This document shows, piece by piece, positions 54,875 to 64,000 of a stretch of DNA of 64,000 nt (positions are counted from its first letter, which is position 1; every line of letters starts with the position of its first letter). A program made the position numbers and the translations under genes. Origin of the DNA: Gadus chalcogrammus (lineage: Eukaryota > Chordata > Actinopteri > Gadiformes > Gadidae); NCBI RefSeq assembly GCF_026213295.1, contig NC_079419.1, positions 21,331,180-21,395,179 of the forward strand, given 5' to 3'. The notes beneath the pieces are model-generated. The model had not been told where the DNA came from, did no database searches, and saw nothing but the letters and a program-made list of their open reading frames with translations.

Positions 54875-56688
54875 ATGCCGACTGACTGTAAGTATTCATA
54901 TGAGTGTATCATGATTATATTATGTCTATGTCTATGTGAATCAGCTGTTTATATCTGACCGAAGCTGCGATTACTTCACAGCGATTCGCGGTCCCGGCGG
55001 TGAGAGCGTGAACCAGCCGCAGGGTCCACGTGGAAGTATGTTTGTTTGTTTTTATAGTAGTGTGTTATATATAGATCCATAACACTCTCTCTATCATTAT
55101 TATTATTAGTTGCTATGGTATATTCATGTAGAACAACTATTAAATTTGTGTTTTCCCAATGTGTAACAGGTTTGCAGGATATTCGGCTCAACATTCAAAG
55201 ACCAATTCTAGCCGATCAGACTAATGCGTTGACAAGCGGTAGTTTTGGTAAGTTGTTAATACGTCCGCCATTAGTATATCTATAGGGTTAGGGTTAGGGT
55301 TAGGGTTAACCCTAACCCATTACCAAAATAAAATATCTATTAATTTAACATCTGAAACAACCAAAACTAACCCCTGAATACTTTTTGTATTTTGTTTTTG
55401 ATCCACGTTTAGTACCTATCGTTGCCAAAGTCAATCAGCGAACCCCCGGACCAACTCCAAGTCGGCTATCCAAGAAGAATTTGAAAAGGTCGGCGGGAAT
55501 AGGCGGGGCTATACCCTGCTCACCGCAGACCATAGAACAGCTACAAATTCCTTATAAAAAGGCCCGCAAGGACGCCACCCACGGGTGTCTAGCTCCGGAG
55601 AATTATAATCAGGTTATTCAGGCCGTTATAAACCCGCAAATCGTGCAACATGGTGCTGTATGGTCTGATTCCAACCACCAAGTGATTGGGGAAGTGGATG
55701 TGCATGTGTCGGCGTCGCCTACAGAGACCGTCACAGTGCAACCGGATGGGACTATACAACACGGTAGGAAATTAAATGAAAAAAAAGTATGTGTATATTC
55801 TATAGAGTGTAATGATCATGATGGGATTGATACTGATTTCTTTTCTTTTTTCTATTACAAATAGTCCATGGAGATCCCCAGTGTGCGCCACTAGCAGGGC
55901 TGATCGTCAATGATTGGGCTGGTCTTGGCGACGTCCTGGACTCGTCCTGGAATTCATCGCTGCTGGAACATATCGACTTCACTCCAGCTCTGTGGGTCGA
56001 CTCTCCAGCTACATCCGTAGAGGCTACCACCAGTGCAGAGCCTGTACAACACCACCAGCCTGCAGGTCCTGCATCTGGATCCCTACACACCATTCAAGAC
56101 CCTATCCGCGACCCTCCGTGTATCGTGAGTCCCATCGCTCATGAGGTAGCGGTGCCGCGGCTACCAGCCGGTCCCGCAATTGCTGTTGGTGAATACCATG
56201 CAGTGGTGCGAGATGCTAAATTGCGTAAAGAATTTGCTGATAAATTAGCCGTGTTAACTGCAACGGTGGCTGTAAACTCCTTAGCCATTGATCGCCAGAG
56301 TAAACTGGGAGTGGAGGCTGGTAAACGTGGTGACAGTAGATATCAGGCTCTCGAAGAGCAGACGAAGCAGTCCTTCATCGCTATCAGGGCCGAAAATGCG
56401 CGTGATCGTATGACTGCTGAATCCCCAAACACTGAGACCAGTAATGGACGTGCAATCGTGGCCCTTCAACGTAAGCATTTGGCGGCCGAGGCAGCTGTGC
56501 GTGTCAACACGCAGGGCATAGCGAGAATTAGCTCAGAAGCGGTGTTAAGAGCTTCTAAAACCGCTCGAAAATTATGGTTAATGGAATCTGCTAGCGAAGC
56601 TAACGTCAATGCCTATCGGGCAATGTGTACCGAGATGTCTGTGATGAATGACACACTAGCAAAGCTTACGGTGAATGCTATTATTTGA
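54875..56688 (+). CDS. Four-exon gene of unknown function at the edge of the Polinton-like element
   Basis: Exons 54875-54887, 55170-55247, 55413-55763 and 55865-56688, with GT-AG introns, all in phase 1, join to 1266 bases: 421 residues plus stop, no internal stop. Exon 1 supplies only the start and four codons. The middle (exon 3) is basic with Pro-rich and Lys-Arg patches. The C-terminal 190 residues are Ala-rich, strongly helical and heptad-like (AVNSLAIDRQSKLGVEAG ... LEEQTKQSFIAIRAENARD). No catalytic motif and no recognised family. It precedes the polymerase by 214 bases on the same strand and has its own AATAAA at 56762. A structural or DNA-binding role is possible, but this is inference. 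Introns are unusual in this class of element. Confidence 0.7.
55286..55322. repeat. Inverted telomere-like repeat in intron 2
   Basis: Four GGGTTA units run directly into TAACCCTAACCC, forming a short hairpin of telomere-type sequence inside the second intron of the four-exon gene. Confidence 0.9.
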
Positions 56689-56761
56689 TTTGTGTTTTTG
56701 TTTTTTGTTTTTTTCTTTTATCTTGTGGAGAGGGTATTTTTTTTTGTTTTAAACTGCATGT

Positions 56762-56767
56762 AATAAA
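56762..56767 (+). terminator. Poly(A) signal after the four-exon gene
   Basis: AATAAA 74 bases after the stop codon, before the polymerase start. Confidence 0.6.
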
Positions 56768-56902
56768 ACTTTTTTTCTTTTAATACCTGACTAATTAACG
56801 TTTTTTTTTTTAAATATAATTTTTATATATATATATATATTTTATTTTATTTTATTTATTTTCTATCTATCGGCATTAAAAAAAAAACTATAGCCGTACA
56901 CT

Positions 56903-59900
56903 ATGCATAACGCCATTAACCCTAGAAAAAGGAAATTCAAATCTATAGACGGTAATCCCAAGAGACGGCGTAGATCTGATAGTGGGGGTAGCATTATGGA
57001 TTTAGAACTTGAAGAGATGGCAATGAGGTATGACGCAACCGGCGATACGTCTCATTTGTCGGCCGTAGGCCATGTGGTGGGTGGGGGCATGTATGCAGAA
57101 GGTTGTTTAGACAGGCGGGAAATATGTGTTGGCATAGATAGAACTAGACGGGTGTTAATTGCAGCTGATGCATGGGGCCGTAGTATGGCTAATGCTCTAT
57201 ATCAGGCAGCACAGATAAATGTTTCGAACGAACCATGTCTAGATGACGTGGTGGGGCTAGAGGCACCAGGAGATTTAGACACAAGGGGTGTGTTGTATGC
57301 GGGGGCAAACACGCGAGATGTACTTAACGCTGTCGGGGGGTGGTTGGATAGTGCACAAGAGAGTCTATACATATCCACACAGATCGATGTATTGCATGGG
57401 TCGCAACGTGATGAAGGGATTGGCGAGGGTTTTCAGGACCCCCCGGCTGTGGCAGGGGTCCCTATAGAGTCGAATATACAGGTCGGTGGTGGTGGTGGTG
57501 GTGGTGGTGGCGTGGGGGGTGGTGGTGGTGGTGGTGGCGATGATGGCGATGCTGTTGTTGACGATGATGACAGTGGTGACGGTAGCGGTGTGGGGGATGG
57601 AGGTGCTGGTGATGGTGCTGCTTATGATGGTACACAGGTGCCTGCTGTAACGGGGGAAGATAATGACGAGTTGCATACCAGATTATTTCCCCGGTTTAAC
57701 GGCTTTGAGGTTAGACAGTCCACTGATCTGAGAAGTATATCCCTTGCAAATTTACAGGAGGTCCCTGATTTGATCAGGGAGAGGCTGTCGGATGTCATAA
57801 CAAGCTGCTCGCAAAGTGCAGCCGATGGTAGTGTCTTAAACGTGGTGCTGAGAGGCCCTTCATTGGCCTCTGATGTACAGGCTGTGCTCGTAACGGGTGA
57901 CGATTATAATACGGATTTGTTTATGGAGCATATTAGCCAAGTCATACAGAGCAACGACACAGGTCTGACGGATGATGTGCTAGAGTTGGTGGTCACAGGG
58001 GTCCACAACAAACGGGGTGGGGCACGTTTGAAGTTAAAAAACATTCCCTATGATGAAATCATACACAAGAAGAAGCTAAGTCTCTACACACCGAGTAATA
58101 CTCACGACAATTTGTGTTTCTCACTATGCATGACACATTTTCTGCATGAGGGGGTAACCGGGGGCGACACAGCGGCCAAAGAGACTAATTTGGAGGCGGC
58201 TCGCAAATTACACAGTGATCTGGGGTTTGCCCCAGATCACCCTGTGGGTTTCTCGGATGTTTCCAAATTTGAGAGACATCTAGATGTTAAAATCCTGATA
58301 TTTCATCATAATGATGCATTCAGGAAGCTGGAGATGTTCCAGACACATACGGGCCAACATCCAAAAACAGTATGGCTATACCTCCATGATAGCCACTATC
58401 ATTGCATAGAGAACAGAACGGCATTCTTTGGTACGGGATATGTGTGTGAATATTGTTACAAGGCCCATGAGGGAATTCTATTACACAAATGCCCGATCCA
58501 TTGCAATGTGTGTCTGACAGTGTGCGATAGACTATCAGGTCGCACGATAAAGTGCAAGGACTGTAGTCGTATATGCCGCTCGCAGGTCTGCTACAACACA
58601 CACAAGAAGCATTCTGCCAAACATGACATGATACCTTGTGAAAAGCTCAAATACTGCGATCGTTGTTGTAGACAGTATATCATATCGAAGAAGAAGAAGA
58701 AGAAGAAGGGGGTGGGGGAGGGGGAGGAGGAGGAGGAGGAGGAGGAGGAGGGTGACGATAATGGTCACGTATGCAGCGAGGCAAAGTGTCGTAACTGTGG
58801 GGAGCCGAGGCCCGATGATGGAATACATGATTGCTATATCCAGCCATACAAAAAGAAAAAGAAAAAGAAACGCAGGGGTGGTCGCGGGGGTCCATCGGAT
58901 GACTCTGATGACGACACTCCGCCTAATAAATACATATACTATGATTTCGAAACGCGCATGCATGATGGTCGTCACGAAGCAAACTGTGTGGCAGCTACAA
59001 CGTCTGAAGGCATAGAATGGTATGCTACAGGTCTAGGTTGTGTAAGCGAGTTTGTGAAACGCTACAGAAGAGGGGAGTATTCGTTGTATACATTTGTTGC
59101 ACACAACGCGTCAGGCTTTGATAACTATATCGTCCTGGATTACATGACCAAGCAGGGTATTAAACCCACTTTAATCATGAAGGGTAGCAGAGTCATTTTG
59201 ATGCGTGATGACGCCTACCATCAGAGATGGGTCGACTCATTTAGCTTCTTGCCCATGCGATTGGCTAATGCACCGGCGGCGTTGGATTTTGACGATATGG
59301 CAAAAGGTAATTTTCCGCATAAATTCAACACACGGGCCAACGAGTCTTATGTCGGTGCCTACCCTGAGATCTCATATTATGGATATGATTCCATGACTAG
59401 CGATCAAAAGACAGATTTCGCTATTTGGTACAGATCTGTACGACACAAAAAATTTGACTTTCAGAAACAGCTGCGTCTCTACTGTGTCAACGATGTGAGG
59501 ATCCTATACAAGGCGTGTGGGATCTACAGGGAAAATTTCATAGAGTGTGCCACTATAGACCCCTTGTCCTATGCCACTCTGGCTTCGGCGTGCATGGCCA
59601 CCTTCAAAAAGTCGTTCTTGAAGAAAAACGTCCTGGCACTGACCTATGAGGGTGTCTATCAGAAAAAGCAAAAGTCATTCTCATGCGCATCCATCCAGTG
59701 GCTTGAATATCTATCCCACTCCAATAACATGGAGATTCGGCATGCTCTCAACCATGGAGAGGCTAAATATGGACCATTCTTCCTAGACGGACATGCACCG
59801 TCTATAAACACAGCCTATGAATTTGCAGGATGCTTTTATCATGGGTGTGAACAGTGCTACAACGCTGGCCACCAGAACCCTGTCCTCAAGAAGACCTATG

Positions 59901-61408
59901 GCGAATTGTGGGTGCAGTTTCACCTCAAAGTCAAGGCTCTCAAAAGAGATCATGGTTTAAGAGTCGTGGTCATGTGGGAGTGTGAGTGGCACCGTCTGAA
60001 AAAGACCAATGCTGCAGTGCAGGCATTCTTGGCTACTCTGAAAATACAACCTAGGATTGATCCTCGCGACTCTCTCTATGGGGGTCGCACCAACGCCATC
60101 AAAATGTATCACAAGGCCGAGCCCGGTGAGAAAATACGCTACTATGACTTTACCTCTCTCTACCCCACAGTACAGGCTCGCTGTCCTTATCCTGTAGAGC
60201 ACCCCCAGATCATTTTCAGGAATTTTGGTCCTTTGGATGGGTATTTCGGCATCATCAAATGCACCGTGTTGCCCCCCAGAGGTCTTTACCATCCTGTGCT
60301 CCCCTACAGGTGTCATGGGAAGCTGATGTTCCCCCTCTGTGGTACATGTGCCACTGAGCTCAATCAGACAGACGCGTGTCATCACTGCAACGATGAACGG
60401 GCTCTGACAGGGACCTGGGTGACTTTTGAGCTACAAAAAGCAGTCGAAATGGGTTACGAGTTAATCCAAATGCATGAGGTGTGGCACTACCCCAAACGGT
60501 CAGAGACTCTGTTTAAAGGGTATGTCAAAACGTTTCTCAAGCGTAAACAGGAGGCTTCAGGATACCCCAGCACAGTGGACACTGCGGAGAAACAGCGAGA
60601 GTATGTGCAAAACTATCTGGCAAAGGAGGGTATACAGTTGGATCACGACAACATGTGTGTGAACAAGGCCATGCGTAATTGCAACAAGTTGATTCTAAAC
60701 AGTCTGTGGGGTCGCTTTTCACTACGCCCAGACCTACCCACTTGTGAGCTAATTTCTGACCCTGAAAGGTTCACTCAGCTCATGTTTAGCGATAGCTATC
60801 ACATTAGTCACTTTTGCTTTATCTCTGATGAAGTAGCCCTTGTACAATGGAAACATGTAGATGCACGTCTCGCCAACGTGATTGTGGGGGCTGTGACTAC
60901 CGCCCATGCCAGGCTCATGCTCTACGATCTTCTAGACAAACTACAGGAACGTGTCCTCTATTGCGACACAGACAGCATCATTTTTGTTTCTAAGGAGGGT
61001 GATTGGGTACCCCCTTTAGGCCCTTATCTGGGCGACTTGACCGACGAGATAAATGATGGTGATCTGTATGGTACCGAACAGGAGGATTACATTAGCGAAT
61101 ATGTCTCAACAGGTCCTAAAAGCTATGCATACCATACCCGTCGCCACAAGTCTGTCGTCAAATGCAAAGGGGTGACTTTAAATGCAGCAAATGCTAAAGT
61201 GGTCACCCAGCAGACCCTGAAATGTCTATTGGATGATTTTGTCAGCCATCGGCCTCAAACCCTCGACATCACCACCACTGTAGATACCATCCAGCGAGAT
61301 AAGACTAGGTTTCTGCTTAAAAACGCTACTGTAGTTAAACGGCTTAGGGTGGTTTACAACAAACGCAGGGTCTTCCCCGACTACACCACGCTTCCTTACG
61401 GTTATTAA
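56903..61408 (+). CDS. Protein-primed-type family B DNA polymerase, 1501 aa (Polinton/adintovirus-like)
   Basis: Replicates the element's DNA. The catalytic half is complete to the eye: exonuclease motifs YYDFETR (about 679), FVAHNASGFDNY (about 731) and YCVNDVRIL (about 860). Polymerase motifs are DFTSLYP (about 1082), KLILNSLWGRF (about 1260) and YCDTDSIIF (about 1353), then KCKGV (about 1420) and the typical PYGY end. The large N-terminus has a basic NLS-like start, a Gly/Asp-rich low-complexity stretch (about 194-240), a conserved THDNLCFSLC ... HYHC region (about 400-500), and a Cys-rich zinc-binding block (CEYC, CNVC, CKDC, CDRCC; about 515-600), followed by Lys- and Glu-runs. No lesion seen. 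It ends 283 bases before an AATAAA. Confidence 0.93.
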   Translation: MHNAINPRKRKFKSIDGNPKRRRRSDSGGSIMDLELEEMAMRYDATGDTSHLSAVGHVVGGGMYAEGCLDRREICVGIDRTRRVLIAADAWGRSMANALYQAAQINVSNEPCLDDVVGLEAPGDLDTRGVLYAGANTRDVLNAVGGWLDSAQESLYISTQIDVLHGSQRDEGIGEGFQDPPAVAGVPIESNIQVGGGGGGGGGVGGGGGGGGDDGDAVVDDDDSGDGSGVGDGGAGDGAAYDGTQVPAVTGEDNDELHTRLFPRFNGFEVRQSTDLRSISLANLQEVPDLIRERLSDVITSCSQSAADGSVLNVVLRGPSLASDVQAVLVTGDDYNTDLFMEHISQVIQSNDTGLTDDVLELVVTGVHNKRGGARLKLKNIPYDEIIHKKKLSLYTPSNTHDNLCFSLCMTHFLHEGVTGGDTAAKETNLEAARKLHSDLGFAPDHPVGFSDVSKFERHLDVKILIFHHNDAFRKLEMFQTHTGQHPKTVWLYLHDSHYHCIENRTAFFGTGYVCEYCYKAHEGILLHKCPIHCNVCLTVCDRLSGRTIKCKDCSRICRSQVCYNTHKKHSAKHDMIPCEKLKYCDRCCRQYIISKKKKKKKGVGEGEEEEEEEEEGDDNGHVCSEAKCRNCGEPRPDDGIHDCYIQPYKKKKKKKRRGGRGGPSDDSDDDTPPNKYIYYDFETRMHDGRHEANCVAATTSEGIEWYATGLGCVSEFVKRYRRGEYSLYTFVAHNASGFDNYIVLDYMTKQGIKPTLIMKGSRVILMRDDAYHQRWVDSFSFLPMRLANAPAALDFDDMAKGNFPHKFNTRANESYVGAYPEISYYGYDSMTSDQKTDFAIWYRSVRHKKFDFQKQLRLYCVNDVRILYKACGIYRENFIECATIDPLSYATLASACMATFKKSFLKKNVLALTYEGVYQKKQKSFSCASIQWLEYLSHSNNMEIRHALNHGEAKYGPFFLDGHAPSINTAYEFAGCFYHGCEQCYNAGHQNPVLKKTYGELWVQFHLKVKALKRDHGLRVVVMWECEWHRLKKTNAAVQAFLATLKIQPRIDPRDSLYGGRTNAIKMYHKAEPGEKIRYYDFTSLYPTVQARCPYPVEHPQIIFRNFGPLDGYFGIIKCTVLPPRGLYHPVLPYRCHGKLMFPLCGTCATELNQTDACHHCNDERALTGTWVTFELQKAVEMGYELIQMHEVWHYPKRSETLFKGYVKTFLKRKQEASGYPSTVDTAEKQREYVQNYLAKEGIQLDHDNMCVNKAMRNCNKLILNSLWGRFSLRPDLPTCELISDPERFTQLMFSDSYHISHFCFISDEVALVQWKHVDARLANVIVGAVTTAHARLMLYDLLDKLQERVLYCDTDSIIFVSKEGDWVPPLGPYLGDLTDEINDGDLYGTEQEDYISEYVSTGPKSYAYHTRRHKSVVKCKGVTLNAANAKVVTQQTLKCLLDDFVSHRPQTLDITTTVDTIQRDKTRFLLKNATVVKRLRVVYNKRRVFPDYTTLPYGY

Positions 61409-61777
61409 CTATTTTGTTTATTGTTTTTCACTTTTTCACATGATCCATGTTTTTTCTTCTTCTTTTTACATATCGTTTTCAAATGATCCATGTTTTTATT
61501 CATTTTATATTTTTGAGGGGGGGTATGCATATTGTGTTAAGAATTGTTTCATGTTCATGTTATTAGCTATTTTGTTTTTTTATTGTTTTCAAATGATCCA
61601 TGTTCTCTTCTTTCATCTTTTTTATTTTAATCATTTTTTATGCATCATGTATTAATGATGAATGACTGTGCTAATAATCATGTCGGTGTTAATAAAGAAT
61701 GTTAACTGTCAAATGTTTCACGGTTCTATGGTCACAATACATCCGTCCATCAGAGGGGATGCACACAGACCGCAGAG
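61409..61777. other. T-rich spacer with a TGATCCATGTT repeat and a poly(A) signal
   Basis: CAAATGATCCATGTT or CACATGATCCATGTT recurs three times (about 61440, 61481, 61591). AATAAA at 61691-61696 probably serves the polymerase transcript. Confidence 0.6.
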
Positions 61778-62478
61778 ATGGCTGCTGTACACACAACGTT
61801 CGACCCTAGACTTCAACACCCGTTCAGCATGGTAGTATCGGGACCTTCAAACAGCGGCAAAACCTACTTTGTCAAAACAGTCATTGAAAATATGGATCGT
61901 TATTCTCAGAAAAGATTGAGAATATAGTATATGTTTATTCATGCTGGCAGCCCATATATGATGATTTACTTAAAATAAGGAACATTCACTTTGTAGAAGG
62001 GATCCCCAAATCTCTATGTGATGATGCAATCTTACCAGTCCATACTAGAAATCTGCTCATTATTGACGACTTGATGAACGATGCATGCAATAATATAGAG
62101 GTTCAGTACGTTTTTACCAAATATGTACACCATCGTAATCTCAGTTGTATGTATCTGGTCCAGAATTTATTTATGCAGGGTAAAACCAGCCGTACAATTA
62201 GTCTAAATACCAATTGCATGGTTTTGTTTAAGAACCCTCGTGACAAATATCAGATTATGTTGATAGCCAAACAGATGTTTCCATGCAAGACAAAATATTT
62301 TCTAGAAGCCTTTAACGATGCTACCGACATGCCTTACGGCTATCTACTTGTAGACTTTAAAGCCATGACCCCAGACAACATGAGACTTAGAACAGATATA
62401 TTGTCAGACCGGCATGTTGTATACACTCAGAGAGCCAAAGTGATTAGCCCAAAAGACCATGTCCTCACGTATAAGTAG
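61778..62478 (+). pseudogene. A32/FtsK-type packaging ATPase, one frameshift
   Basis: Family role: pumps DNA into the capsid. The ATG at 61778 opens a frame with the Walker A loop GPSNSGKT (about 61837-61860), which ends at TAG 61925-61927. Another frame carries the rest, with Walker B LLIIDDLMND (about 62053-62082), a sensor-like CMYLVQNLF and the C-terminal part, to the stop at 62476-62478. The change of frame falls between about 61900 and 61920. The combined length of about 230 codons is normal for the Polinton/adintovirus ATPase. Whether it is a mutation, a sequencing error or programmed cannot be decided here. The following gene overlaps its end by 20 bases. Confidence 0.85.
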
Positions 62479-62791
62479 AAATCGTGAGCGTCTTAAGCAA
62501 CTATATAGCGCACCTCCGGCCCAACGTAAAGTTATCCTCAGGACAGCCAACACCGACTTTATCAACTCGCTGTGTGAAATAGCCTTGAACATTTTACAAG
62601 GCAAAATACCTCTGACTCCACGCCAGCATACGAAATTGCGTAGACGAAAGAAGGACCTCAGAATACTCGCCAATAAAAATGTACTAATATCTAGAAAGAA
62701 AAGACTAATCAATCAGACTGGTGGATTTCTACTACCCCTGCTGTCTGTGGCCATACCGTTGTTTACAAGCCTGTTCTCAAGAGGAGGGTGA
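62459..62791 (+). CDS. Small basic protein with hydrophobic tail, 110 aa (virion-type candidate)
   Basis: Starts inside the ATPase end (20-base overlap, different frame). Very basic (RQHTKLRRRKKDLR) with a C-terminal hydrophobic segment (GGFLLPLLSVAIPLFTSLF). Small basic proteins with such a hydrophobic or membrane-active tail occur beside the ATPase in adintoviruses and Polintons, where they are thought to be core or membrane-lytic proteins; the assignment here rests on size, charge and position. The next gene begins five bases after its stop, so the three may be cotranscribed. Confidence 0.7.
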   Translation: MSSRISRNRERLKQLYSAPPAQRKVILRTANTDFINSLCEIALNILQGKIPLTPRQHTKLRRRKKDLRILANKNVLISRKKRLINQTGGFLLPLLSVAIPLFTSLFSRGG

Positions 62792-62796
62792 TTATA

Positions 62797-63558
62797 ATGG
62801 ATCATACGCACAAGATGTATCTAGTTCCTCAACATCAACTCGATGCCTTAAAACATACCCCGCCCAGGGATTCTGTTAGACAGACTGCTGAAAATGAGCT
62901 GGATAAAGCCATTGCGCTGGTATTGAACACCCCCGATACAGACCTATATGAAAAAGCGGCCAGGTACGGAGCTGTCCTGCAGCGTTATCTATCCATGGTA
63001 AAGCAAGGGCAGCGTGAGCATGGAGAATTAACTCTGTCGCTTGCTGAGGGGGACCCTATTCATACGCCTATGGCGGCACAACATAGTGCTGATGACGATG
63101 ACGGCACCGGCGATCATATCTATAAGGATATAATGAAACATATACCCGTCAGAAGCAAGAGCAATACCCGACATATCCTGGACTCTTTAAAGAAATCTAA
63201 AAATGTTTCATGGTCGGACAAGGGGGAGATCATATTACATGGCGAAACTATTAAGGGGTCCCATATGTTTGATTTGTTAAAGAATGTTACCGCCCCTTAC
63301 CATGTTGTCGAATCTGTCAGACCACTGGGCTGGAATGTATTTCTGAAATCTTTAGCCAGTAATAATATACCCCTATCGGCTATCCCTAATAAACAACTCA
63401 GGCAAACTGTAGACATGTATAAGCATAGCCCCGGCACTACGGACGCCAATGCGATGGCCTCCGCCCCTGGCTCATCCGATAAAAGGAGGAAACGCAAGCA
63501 GCCCTTGTCATCTATTACTTCCCCTGGAATGCATGTGGCCGAGTGGTTGCCATTTTAA
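62797..63558 (+). CDS. Uncharacterised Polinton/adintovirus-type protein, 254 aa
   Basis: The chosen ATG (62797) is the first in frame and lies five bases after the preceding stop. Helical N-terminal half, an acidic stretch with SADDDDGTGD, then a globular-looking part (WSDKGEIILHGETIKGSHMF, PLGWNVFLKSLASNNIPLSA) and a basic tail with a KRRKRK nuclear signal. The WSDKGEI...GSHMFDLL pattern recurs in genes of virus-like animal elements as I recall. No enzyme motif. A role in the virion is likely only by neighbourhood. Followed by AATAAA at 63592. Confidence 0.65.
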   Translation: MDHTHKMYLVPQHQLDALKHTPPRDSVRQTAENELDKAIALVLNTPDTDLYEKAARYGAVLQRYLSMVKQGQREHGELTLSLAEGDPIHTPMAAQHSADDDDGTGDHIYKDIMKHIPVRSKSNTRHILDSLKKSKNVSWSDKGEIILHGETIKGSHMFDLLKNVTAPYHVVESVRPLGWNVFLKSLASNNIPLSAIPNKQLRQTVDMYKHSPGTTDANAMASAPGSSDKRRKRKQPLSSITSPGMHVAEWLPF

Positions 63559-63591
63559 ATTATGTATCTAAATGTATGTTTTATCCGTAAA

Positions 63592-63597
63592 AATAAA
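63592..63597 (+). terminator. Poly(A) signal of the plus-strand gene set
   Basis: AATAAA 33 bases after the stop of the 254-codon gene. A minus-strand AATAAA at about 63635-63645 serves the opposing protease gene, so transcription converges here. Confidence 0.6.
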
Positions 63598-63681
63598 AGA
63601 AAACAGTACTACTAAAATGTAATCAAATTATTGTACTTTTATTATCAACACAGAAAACAATCATAACAACAACAACACATG

Positions 63682-64000
63682 CTACATGTTACATCCGCAT
63701 ACACATGACTGCACACACATCATATCATGCTCATTACAGACATTAGGTTGTACACGCTTAACAAAGTCATAAACCTTTTCATCATTACGGGGTAAATTAT
63801 CCCCATACATTTCAAAAACTTTTGATAGGATACCCCTTTTTGCATATTAAACAAGAAAAAAACACAATGATTCCCACATGCTGTACTTGACGGATCCTGG
63901 ACCTGTTGTGTAGAATGATCAACATCTATACAGTGCTGATCGAGAAAACGCTGTATGGTCTCAGGAAACTCAGAGTATGAGGGTGGATTGCCGTAGGAGT
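63682..64000 (-). pseudogene. Adenain-like cysteine protease (C5-type), partial, frameshifted
   Basis: Family role: matures virion proteins. On the minus strand, entering from the right edge, one frame has SYGNPPSYSEFPETIQRFL and then STACGNHCVFFLFNM, the Gln/CG-x-x-C-x-x-FL pattern around the catalytic Cys of adenovirus-type proteases. Near 63830-63845 the reading passes to another frame that carries the end (VFEMYGDNLPRNDEKVYDFV) up to the stop at 63682-63684. The catalytic His region lies beyond the window. The gene is convergent with the plus-strand set. Confidence 0.75.

Noticed and set aside
58535..58975. Minus-strand hydrophobic frame within the polymerase gene
   Set aside because: Shadow of the Lys/Glu-coding runs of the polymerase on the opposite strand.

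Overview
The window looks like a repeat-rich stretch of animal nuclear DNA, most likely from a ray-finned fish. Penelope-like elements, an L2-clade LINE, Ty3/gypsy, endogenous retroviruses, several hAT families, PIF-Harbinger, a CACTA-like transposase and a Polinton/adintovirus-like element occur nested in one another. Simple repeats such as (GA)n and (CA)n, GT-AG introns and AATAAA signals also fit a fish. I see no ordinary single-copy host gene, rRNA or CRISPR. Species is not determinable by eye.

Layout. 1-3.6 kb: a minus-strand Penelope-like element (PLE1) with a hammerhead-ribozyme-like motif, an ORF1 ending in an SGNH-hydrolase-like domain and a broken reverse transcriptase. 4.6-5.9 kb: G-rich, TTAGGG-like minisatellites. 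5.9-9.0 kb: a second minus-strand PLE with a GIY-YIG endonuclease. 10.1-14.9 kb: a Ty3/gypsy element with two LTRs and an uninterrupted 1266-codon gag-pol. 15.4-18 kb: a broken hAT. 18-27.9 kb: a CACTA/EnSpm-like two-gene unit, namely a transposase fragment with one stop, then a ten-exon DUF4806-type gene whose introns hold two hAT insertions with target-site duplications, minisatellites and an internally deleted copy of the transposase. 28.9-29.4 kb: a Harbinger-type MITE. 29.6-36.3 kb: an L2 LINE split by a 3.46-kb hAT (itself carrying a foldback element) and by a 498-bp TG...CA element. 37-43.8 kb: a hAT transposase gene split by a minus-strand endogenous retrovirus. 43.8-47.5 kb: PIF-Harbinger remains with a solo-LTR-like insertion. 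47.7-48.5 kb: a MITE. 48.6-49.4 kb: a gypsy 5' fragment. 49.8-50.4 kb: an unrecognised Cys/His gene fragment. 50.4-53 kb: the LTR and repeat-filled leader of a second retrovirus-like element, split by a hAT MITE.

54.7-64 kb: the most distinctive block is a Polinton/Maverick or adintovirus-like element that runs off the right edge. In order it has a four-exon gene of unknown function (421 codons, every intron in phase 1), a 1501-codon family-B DNA polymerase, an A32/FtsK-type packaging ATPase broken by a frameshift, a small basic protein with a hydrophobic tail, a 254-codon protein probably belonging to the virion set, and a convergent adenain-like cysteine protease that is partial and frameshifted. 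Polymerase, ATPase and protease together define the replication-packaging-maturation set of this class. No integrase or capsid gene lies inside the window.

Most genes here are transposon or virus remnants. Those still open in frame are the gypsy gag-pol, the DUF4806-type gene (after splicing), the four-exon gene (after splicing), the polymerase and the two small genes after the ATPase. All family assignments are from reading motifs by eye; no database search was run.
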